Below are positions 56,067-64,000 of a stretch of DNA of 64,000 nt, in pieces. Within the stretch, counting starts at the first letter, position 1, and each line of letters opens with the position of its first letter. The notes below the pieces were generated by a model. The model was not told the origin of the DNA. It did not search any database and saw nothing but the letters and a program-made list of their open reading frames with translations. The stretch comes from Periconia sp. R9002 (lineage: Eukaryota; Ascomycota; Dothideomycetes; Pleosporales; Periconiaceae): contig JAMAHW010000126.1 in NCBI GenBank assembly GCA_023627715.1, positions 1-64,000 on the forward strand, given 5' to 3'. Made by a program: the position numbers and the translations under genes.

Positions 56067-58136
56067 TCGAAGTCGTTAGGTCGGGAGTAGCCGTTAGAAA
56101 GATATTAGAGAAAAGTGCCAAGTATCGAGAAAGGGGTGATGTTTAGGAAGCACTTGCTGTTCGGCGTAGCCTCGAGGCGCATTCTGGCATGCTGCCCGCG
56201 CAGCTGAAGCGGGTCGTCCAGCGGCAGCTGTAAGCGCCCGTGGATGAGATCGACACAAGGAACAATGAGTCTCAACAAAGAAAGGAACCACATGACTACA
56301 GGGGTTAACCGAAGGGGAATACCCCTTAACACCAAGAATCTCATTAACTATCGTGGGTACAATTTAAAGTGTCTTCTTCTTCGCGATTGATTGGTGTAAT
56401 CAGTCACGGTATCAACACTAGTTGGAAATCTCAAGGTAACGCCCTTGGATCGTGGGTACTATTAAAGTGTCTTAAGGTGTTAAAGTGTCTTCTTCGCAAT
56501 TAATTAGTAAAATTAGTTCGTGAGTACACTAACTCTTTGAACATACAAGGAGGACTACTGGAATCTTATCTATGCCTGTATTCTACACTTATATATCCCT
56601 CTTAAATATTACAACTATAGATATCTAAGGGGTATAGAGTTATTTAAGAAATAAAGGTTGATGTTCTCTCTCTCGCTTGACCCCTATAGTCATGTGATTC
56701 CTTTCTTTGTTAAGCCTGCCCTTTGTAGGTTAAATACCATCATTCAATACTGCCTATATGGCATATGCACAAGACTTTCAAACGTCAACCCTCCGACGAC
56801 CAAACTCTCGGAACGCAATTTTATCTAATCAAACTGACCTCTAATGCTCGGAAAAAAATTCCCTTTATTTATACAAGACCATTATGCGATTTCCCTTAGT
56901 GGTGGTCGTGCGATCTGTTATTTTGTTTACGCCGTCAACTGTCTTCCTAGCGATCCACCCCTAATCTCTCGCAATATAACATACTTTTCTTGATTTTAGA
57001 AGCCTAAGAAGAAAGCTTAGATATAAGTTAAGAAGTGTTGATACCGTGACTGATTTCACCAATCAATTGCGAAGAAGACACTTTTAATAAGTTGAGAAGT
57101 TATAAGATTGTTATAAATCACTTAAACCTCCAAATCTCCGCAGAGGTCCCAATAGAGTTAGAAGGTAAAACTCTCCCATTACACCGTGCGTCCCACAACA
57201 ATAACATAGAGACCTTACTCTTTTAGTAGCTGGTTTAACTTTCTCCTCCTTCTTACCCTTTGAAATCCCCTCCTTTCATACCTAAACATTCCCCATTCTC
57301 CTTTTTAACTTAGATAGTAACAACTATACAATTTACGCTGCGTACACACTTCCTACGCATCTATCTATCTATCTGTCTCCCTACTTAATAAACTCCTGTT
57401 CCATCTTATTAATCCTATCTTGTGTACTTGTTTCCTTATTAATTTCTAGGGATAGACGTTAAGTGGAGTACGATAGAACCCACCTCCCCCTTCCCACCTT
57501 CCCCCTCCCCCTCAACCTCCTTCAAACCCCTTCAAACCCCACTCAAACCCCACTCAAACCCACCACCAACCCCACACTCCTCTTTCCTCCCTTCTTAGTA
57601 CATACATACATACATACCTCACTCAACCTCCGTCGTAGTACCTAGGGGATAGGAAGGTAAAGGAGGAGGGTAGAGAAGAAGAAGAAGAAGAAGAAAGGTG
57701 AGTAGAGTAGGACAAACTGACTGACTGACTGAATGACTGAGTGAGTACTATCTTTACTTTACTTTACTGTAGGGTTTTAGGATATATATAGAGAGAGGGA
57801 GAGATGATTAAGTTATGGTAGCAAACATGACGTCTTCGTCTCGTCTAGTATGGACGGGATGAGAAAAGACACAGAGAGGGTAAAACCATGATGAGAATGA
57901 ATGATGTATCCATTCTTTCAATTGATGTTAGAAATTACTCAATAGACAAATCGTCCATCTAATGCAGGGCAGGTTTCAACGCTCGTCCCTTTGTTCTCCC
58001 CTCCACCCCCACGCGATGAAAAAATGAAATCTGGTATCCAACCCAATCAATCCAAAACAACCTCCCGCCAAAAAGAAGAAGAAAAAGACTTTTACACAAG
58101 CCATGCAACACCACCCAACTTCTATTAAAATCACAT
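56067..58136. other. Intergenic, partly AT-rich, with an inverted-repeat element
   Basis: Contains the TIR element at 56366-57085. Further sequence (57200-57960) has CTAT and CATA microsatellites, CCCCTTCAAAC-type repeats near 57520-57560, GAA repeats near 57680 and GACT repeats near 57716. No gene. Confidence 0.6.
56366..57085. mobile_element. Non-autonomous TIR element (MITE-like), RIP-like decay
   Basis: The left end 56366-56418 and right end 57035-57085 are inverted copies of each other over ~52 bp, differing by a 3 bp indel and a few substitutions. Both outer ends read AAAGTGTCTTC inward. A diverged direct copy of the left end lies at about 56482-56528, changed mainly G to A. The interior is AT-rich without coding potential. 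TTTAA-like bases flank both ends, so a TA or TTAA target is possible but not certain. Confidence 0.7.
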
Positions 58137-60214
58137 CTACTCCTTGCGGCTGTTATCGCTATCCGCATCCACATCCGCATCGGCCACCTTCTCGCCGCTC
58201 AACACGCCCTGGCTGCCATTCCCATTCCGCATGCGCTCCTTGGATGTGGTGCGGTGGAAGTAGTCATGCACGTCCCTGTGGAAGCCGTCCTCGTCGTCAA
58301 ACTCGCCCTCCTTGCCCTTGAGCTCGTCGAACTTGTTTTGCTGGCGCTCGACCCAGTCCTCGCGCATCTCGCGGATCTTGGACTCGTAGTCGAGCTTGGC
58401 GTCGTAGTTTTTGCCCACGCCGCGGATGCGCTCCCACACCGACAGGTGCTTGGGGTGGATGGCGATGCCGTGGTACTCCGACTCGCGGCCGGCGCGGATG
58501 TATGCCCAGCGGCGTTCCTGCTCCTTGAGGTCCAAACCCGTGGTGTCGGGCAGGTAGAGCCATGTCAACAGCGCACCCGCGAGGCCGAACCAGGGCACGA
58601 CGTAGAATTTGGTCTGCGTGTCGATGTAGTTGTACAGGACGGAGGCGAGGAGGGCACCGGCTTTGCCGACGGCGGCGGAGAAACCGTGGGCGGTGGCGCG
58701 GATGGGTGTGGGGAAGACTTCGGCGGCGACGAGGAAGGTGACGGAGTTGGGGCCGAATTGGTTGAAGAAGGACGAGAGGAAGTACATGGCCTGGAAGGCG
58801 TGGATGTGGTTTTTGGAGGTGAAGAATTCGTAGTTGAAGGCGGGGACGACGAAGAGGATGAAGTCGGCGAGGAAACCGATGATCATCATCCACTTGCGGC
58901 CGTAGAGCTTGTTGTCAATCAAGAACGAGGCGAGATAGTAGCCGACGAGAGAGACGCCGACATTGATCAAGTTGTAAAGCCATCCAACCATGACCGACTT
59001 GCTGCCGGGCGTGAGGACAGCAATGAACTGATTCTGGAAAAGCTTGTTGCCGTAGAAGAAGACATCGTTGGCGAACCATGCACCCGCAGTTGCTATCAGA
59101 CGGGGACCAAAGTACTTCAATGTAAGCTTCAGCGACTGGGTGTCGTATCCCGTGACGTTGGCCTTCTTCTTGGCGACCATGAGCTGCTTGCTCGCAGACC
59201 TCATCTTGAAATAACGGTAGTAAACCAGCCAGAGGGTGCCGACGGCGGGAATGGCAAAAGATACGCGGTATGTCCACTGCGCTGCCACCTTGGAGTAGGG
59301 AGGGTTTCCGCTTCCGTGGTGGAAGATGAGGAGTGAAATGATAAGGATGACTTGGTTGAAAAACTGGCCCCAGCCCTGCATCAAAAAGGCGCTGGTGACT
59401 TTGCGGCCACGGTGCAGGCGATCATCCTTGGTCGAAACCTTGCCCGATCCAACAGCGTTCTCCATGCCGGATGTCGCAGTCATGGGGTACTCTCCACCGA
59501 CACCTATGCCGTAGAAGAAGAGCGACCATGCGTAGCAGATGACCCAACCGTTTTCCGTCACTCCCCAAGCCGAAGTCAACATGAGGAGACCGACAAACAT
59601 GATGGTGGCATCCTGGATCAGACCCCACCGGCGTCCGAGGTAGTCACCGAGATATCCAACCAGAATCTGACCGACGATGATGCCCACAATCTCGAGGTAG
59701 TCAACGGCTTGCGTCCATCTCTCGTCGCAGGTATCGAAAGTCTTCCAGCATCGCGGGAAAGCGGCCTGCAACAGGGGCCTGACGTTACCGATGGAGAACA
59801 GAACGTAACCTTCCAGTCCAAGACCAGCTCCGGGGAGAACCATGTTCTTCAAATAGTAGCCAACGGGGCTGAGAGGATCGTTCTTGAACATGGTCCAGAT
59901 GGAATTTACCTCCTTCTTGGACTCCTCGCGATCCACCTTGGATACGAAGCTGATCCGTTGACCGATGGGTAGATCGGCCCAGTAGGTGCCATCTTCGGTA
60001 TAGATATCATCGGGATGGAGTAGAGAGTGGAACACGCTCTCTTCCTTCTCACTCATATCTGCGAATCGAAAAAGTCAGTAAAATGAAAGAAAGGGAAGTG
60101 TGATGCGCAATTGCTCTTACCTTTTCGGACATCCATGGTAGCTGTGTGTTCACCGGTCATGTTAGGACCGTGAGGAGCGGCGGCGCCCCAGTCACGAAGA
60201 GATTCGGGCTCCAT
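58137..60214 (-). CDS. Major facilitator superfamily transporter, phosphate:H+ symporter-like (PHO84/GIT1 group)
   Basis: Two exons (60214-60121, 60058-58137), with a 62 bp intron in phase 1, give 671 residues. The first exon was added because it supplies an ATG and continues the frame (DVRKD then MSEKEES). Twelve hydrophobic helices are visible. Signatures are YLGRRWGLIQDATIMFVG, FYGIGVGGEYPMTATSG (family motif GGEYPLS-like) and FLVAAEVFPTPIRATAHG before helix 11. A long cytosolic tail is acidic and charged. The GGEYP motif places it in the phosphate/glycerophosphoinositol permease branch. The tail and long central loop are usual for fungal members. Substrate is inferred. Confidence 0.9.
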
Positions 60215-62048
60215 TTTTCCCAGGAAATCTTTTGTTCAATAATGATTGGCAAAAAGATGTGATGAAAAAAATAGCGGACTGCTCGAAATCAAAAGTCTGG
60301 CGGCAGTCGGTTTTGGTGTTGCAGGCTAAGCTTTTAAGCTAAAGCTTCGGTGCAAAATACTACTCGGCGAAATGACGTCGGCGGTATGATTAGAAGCGCA
60401 GGGTGCAGCGGGCGGGCCACCAAGGATGCTGACGAGTGAAACGCAATATCGAAACGTTCAGAGCACGTTCACGATGCAGAATCGTGAGTGGTCGAGGGTG
60501 GTGGATGCGGAGATGGCGACGACAGAAGGAGTTGGACTCCGTAGGCTTCCGAGGCGGCAATGTCGATGCGATGCAGGGAAGCGTGCCGTTTATCTGACCG
60601 GGCTGAAGTGGGGATGGGAGAGGCGCAATGGCAATTTGCTGCCGGTGATGCAGAGACTGGTTGGTGGGAGATGGGTCAACCAAATCAATGGGTGGCCGTG
60701 GATCACGGGGGACGCGGGGGGAGAGGGATTGGGAGGCGTATCGAAGCAGACAGAAGGGAGCAGAGGCATGGTGACGACTTTATAGAGGGTTGCTGGGGGA
60801 GGGTTTGGACCGAGGCGGCAAGGGAAGTGGGTTCAATGGACCCGAGAGAAAAAAAACTTTCAAAGAGTAGAGAGGGTCGTGTGCAAGGAAGGGCGAATGG
60901 GTACAGAGCGGGCAGGGACGGCGGCGGCGGCGGCGATGGTGGAGAAGAGGTATTGGTGGTGCCAGTGGGCAAAAAAAGATGGATACCCGATGGGGAAACT
61001 GGACACGCGACACACGTCCCCCAACCCCCCCAAAGTTGGTCTAGGCCGCGTTCGTGTGGGGGAAGTGCCAGTGATTGAGTGCATTAGACTGCATGCCCTC
61101 ACGCTGTCACTACAGGACATGTTGGGGCTTCACGGCTTGAAGGAGTAGAGACGACAATCATCGTTGACGTTGAAACAAACCTAGATGGGAAAGCATAAGA
61201 TACGAGCCAAGCATACGAAGCCCAAACGAGGCTTGCGGCAACAGCCAGCCTTGCCCGAAGCTTGACAAAGCTTCTTTCTCGTAAATTTTTTTTTTTCTCC
61301 TTTCGCCTTTCTCTTTGCATCTTCTGCTCCGAGTCCCACGCCCGAAACTAATGGCTTTCTGCTTGGATGGATGGCCATGGCATACGGAGGGGTTGGCCAG
61401 AAACGGAGAAGCATATGTCGTCGCGGGGAGCCAATCAGAGGCGTCCAAGTGCCCACGTTGACGGATGCCCCGCCCGCATTGGACCCTGAGGACATGGCAG
61501 GGGTCCCCCCGAACATGTTTACGTGAGCAGATGCGGTCGAGTTACTTGTCATGCCATTATCAAATCCTCCTCCCATCTGATTCGAGAGTGAATTGCTCGT
61601 CACGTCTTTATTAAAACCCATTCATGTCTGATTCGGACTTCGAGAATGCTTGTGTTTTTTGAGTGGGTACAAGTACACGGGAATAACAAAGAAGGAAGAA
61701 AGATATTGCCATCCATTCCCTCCTCTTCCCATTCCTAGTAGGAATGAATTACTGAATGCTTTTTGCTTTCTTTTTTTTTTCTCAGCATCTCCTGTCTGCG
61801 TTGTCTTCTTTTTCTCTCTCCGAAATGTTTCCCTCTGATCCATGGTATAATACTAATGCAACATGTATACGAATCAATCCAACCGTGTCCATGCGAAACC
61901 AAGGGCCCATACCTCAATATCCCTACATGCCAATGCCAATGCCATATGCTCATCAATCATCCCCTACTAGTAAAAAATAATGCGACACAAGAAAGGGGCA
62001 AGAAATAACAAACGCTAAAAATAATGTTGGCGACCTTCACCATGGCAA
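60215..62048. other. Intergenic
   Basis: About 1.8 kb between two minus-strand genes. The 60400-61050 part is G/A-rich on the plus strand and contains GGC repeats near 60921. A minus-strand frame at 61181-61621 begins with a Gly/Asn/Ser-rich stretch but has no further support. Confidence 0.55.
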
Positions 62049-64000
62049 TCAGGCCAACCAGTTCTGCCACGCGCAACGGCATCCTCCAGTGCCTCCATCA
62101 ACAGGCGCCGTGGCATTCGTCACTGCACTCGCCGGATTCGCCAACTTGCCTCCAAACCCTCGATCCTCAATGATGAAGAACTTGTTGTCGTCCTTGTCGA
62201 CGATGCTCGTATCCTTTTCCATGCGGTAGCAGTACAGCATCTTTTTGGCCGCGTCGCCGCCGTGCCGATCCACCGTGACCGTAACGGGATAAGGGAAAGT
62301 GCCCGGCCTGCGCAGCGTAGCCTCGGAGTTGTTCGTCGTCGTCGCTCCTCGAAGCATGGGCTTGGATGCCTCGCTGCGCGTCCAGATCTGCACTAGGAAT
62401 CGCGTCTGCGAATACGTGCAGCGCACCGTGGCTGCGTCGCGGGCGCTTCCACCGTCTGTATCGGACGGGTTGCCTCCTCGTCCAAAGTCCTCTTGAAACG
62501 TCTTGAGGAAGATGGACCGGTCAAAGTACGTATAGAACCCGTAGTGCTCGTCGTCCTTGCCGCGGTTGAATAACCGAAGTTGTTGTCCCGAAGGAGATGG
62601 AAGCAAGTTCGCAGGTGCTGCTGTGCCGTCAGAGTTGAGGGCCGGAGGAGGTATGAGTGCGGTGATGTTGCTATTGTCGTCTGAACCGCTTTGTCGCTTG
62701 AGGAGACGAGGACCTGGCGTCGGCTTTGCATCTTGGAAGCTGATGAAGAAAGGGGTATCTTCGCCGTCGAACGGGGCCGACACCTTCTCTGTCGTCTGTC
62801 CTAGGAATTTGCGGTCCTCGGAGCTGGGAGCAGCCGGAGAAGCTGATGGCGCGGCTCGCGAGTTCAACAAGATGGAGCGAACAAAGGACCCCGCCGATAC
62901 AGGGTTGGCGGCTCTTCGGAGAGGTCGCGTCTTGGAGGCATCCGGTATCGTGTCGTTCTGGAACTTGATTTCGAACTTGAAGTTTGGCTGATCGGGCTTG
63001 TTTGGGCTTATGTCGTTTTGTTGTTCCTTGGGGAGAGCACAACTCCAAGCCGTAGCTGGCTGGACACATCCCGTCTGCTCTTGGACTGCCTCGGGTTGAG
63101 CAATAGTCGAGACGCCTGTAGGCATTGGAGGAAAGCCGGTGAGATTGAGCCATCGTGAAGAGGTCTCGCCCGGCCGATTGGAGAGTGGAGTAGAAGGCGG
63201 CGGCGGAGGGTGGTTGTGCTTTTTGGTGAAGACTACGATGATGGGAATGAGTATAGCGAGCAGGACGAGTATTATGAGGCAGCATCCGCAGCACCAAAAG
63301 CACATCGACCTCTTCTTCTTCTCTTTCTTCTGCTCTTTGCCATCTTTCTTGCGCCGGCACAATGCGAACTTGGACATGAGCATGTTAGCTTTGCGGTGCT
63401 TCTTTTGCAACTTCTTCTCCTGTTTCAGGTCGGCCACGGACGATGTGGAAACCGGGCTGCTTGACCGGCTATGGTGAGGGGAGCTTTTGCGAGACGAGTT
63501 CTTGTGAGAAGTGGGTGGCGGCGGGAAAATTGGCACCATGCGCTGAGATTTTTGGATCTGCGGAGGTGACTGACCCGCATTCCCAGTCGGAATATGAATA
63601 TGCAGGCTTTTGGGTTGGGCACTGACTGTTGATGAATCCAGAGGGGCATGTGCCTGGCGCTCTTGAAGTTCAATGTTCACAAATGTTGGCGCAGGCTTTG
63701 ACGTGTTCTCCACCGGGTGTGACGTGGCGTTGCCAACGACTGGCTTTGGCGAAGAGGGCAATGAAGGAAACATGAAAGCACGGCCTGCAGTTTGCGGTTT
63801 GGGTTCTTGAGCGGGCACTTCCCGAATCTCGTGGCCCACAGTCTCATTCACAGCAGGCCATTGGTTGTTAGTCTCGTCTTTGGAAGGTTTCACCGCAGTG
63901 GCTCCCATCGTTTCCGAAGGCCGTCCAGGATCGGCAGAAACGATGATATCGGGGTTGGAAGCAGAAAGATAAAATGCCTCGCCCTGCACCGACGGACTCT
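62049..64000 (-). CDS. Single-pass membrane protein, fungus-specific, 5' partial
   Basis: At least 650 residues. The reading frame is open to the window edge and no ATG starts it within the visible sequence near 63989, so the N-terminus is missing. The N-terminal ~220 residues are Pro/Ser-rich and cytosolic in appearance, ending in a Lys/Arg-rich patch (CRRKKDGKEQKKEKKKR). One transmembrane helix follows, starting with a Cys cluster (MCFWCCGCCLIILVLLAILI), probably palmitoylated. The outer part contains a Pro run, several N-x-S/T sites and a conserved-looking C-terminal domain (YGFYTYFDRSIFLKTF, VRCTYSQTRFLVQIW, MLYCYRME). It ends CRCAWQNWLA. This resembles a family of fungal plasma-membrane or wall-associated proteins of unknown role. 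Confidence 0.82.
   Translation of the reverse strand, partial: SPSVQGEAFYLSASNPDIIVSADPGRPSETMGATAVKPSKDETNNQWPAVNETVGHEIREVPAQEPKPQTAGRAFMFPSLPSSPKPVVGNATSHPVENTSKPAPTFVNIELQERQAHAPLDSSTVSAQPKSLHIHIPTGNAGQSPPQIQKSQRMVPIFPPPPTSHKNSSRKSSPHHSRSSSPVSTSSVADLKQEKKLQKKHRKANMLMSKFALCRRKKDGKEQKKEKKKRSMCFWCCGCCLIILVLLAILIPIIVVFTKKHNHPPPPPSTPLSNRPGETSSRWLNLTGFPPMPTGVSTIAQPEAVQEQTGCVQPATAWSCALPKEQQNDISPNKPDQPNFKFEIKFQNDTIPDASKTRPLRRAANPVSAGSFVRSILLNSRAAPSASPAAPSSEDRKFLGQTTEKVSAPFDGEDTPFFISFQDAKPTPGPRLLKRQSGSDDNSNITALIPPPALNSDGTAAPANLLPSPSGQQLRLFNRGKDDEHYGFYTYFDRSIFLKTFQEDFGRGGNPSDTDGGSARDAATVRCTYSQTRFLVQIWTRSEASKPMLRGATTTNNSEATLRRPGTFPYPVTVTVDRHGGDAAKKMLYCYRMEKDTSIVDKDDNKFFIIEDRGFGGKLANPASAVTNATAPVDGGTGGCRCAWQNWLA

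Noticed and set aside
58254..59336. 360-codon plus-strand frame
   Set aside because: It is the antisense shadow of the phosphate-type transporter gene; GC-rich third positions of the true gene keep the opposite strand open.
61181..61621. 146-codon minus-strand frame beginning with a Gly/Asn/Ser-rich stretch
   Set aside because: No second-half protein character and no recognisable family; probably spacer.

Overview
The window is nuclear DNA of a filamentous ascomycete (Pezizomycotina). The evidence is many 46-62 bp introns with fungal GT-AG borders and CTAAC/CTGA-type branch sites, fungus-specific families (DUF7896 zinc finger, HET domain, Tvp38, Mpo1, Ser/Ala-rich GPI protein, dapB-type dipeptidyl aminopeptidase) and long gene-poor spacers full of microsatellites. 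A Dothideomycete is plausible, but the class cannot be fixed from sequence alone.

Layout. 0-25.8 kb is mostly core housekeeping: the end of a FAHD1-like hydrolase, a coiled-coil orphan, a CCCH-finger/Smr protein, a Tvp38 membrane protein, the five-exon mitochondrial ATP synthase alpha subunit, an Mpo1-type dioxygenase divergent from RNA polymerase II subunit RPB7, a vacuolar type dipeptidyl aminopeptidase, an NAD(P)HX dehydratase, a Ser-rich orphan and a DUF7896 zinc-finger regulator with an overlapping upstream ORF. 25.8-27.4 kb is a G/T-rich spacer with G-quadruplex motifs.

27.4-40.3 kb is an accessory, allorecognition-like island. It holds a TPR-protein kinase fusion, three different HET-domain proteins (one with a Cys-rich N-terminus, one short HET protein, one that appears fused to a two-helix membrane anchor), a basic protein ORF interrupted by an in-frame TGA, and a phosphotransferase pseudogene with two visible lesions. 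41-47.4 kb returns to core-like content: a large membrane orphan, a small hydrophilic protein, and a head-to-head pair of TFIID subunits (TAF3 and TAF7).

49.2-56.1 kb holds a small GPI-anchored wall protein, a 3 kb spacer, and a large PNP_UDP_1-type gene whose protein ends in two transmembrane helices. Directly upstream of that gene lies a ~720 bp AT-rich element with ~52 bp terminal inverted repeats and RIP-like decay. 58-64 kb holds a major-facilitator phosphate-type transporter and the 3' part of a single-pass membrane protein that runs off the window.

The most unusual material is the HET/TPR-kinase island and the PNP-two-TM protein. Both resemble fungal innate-immunity or incompatibility architectures. 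No physical or functional link between them can be shown from the sequence.
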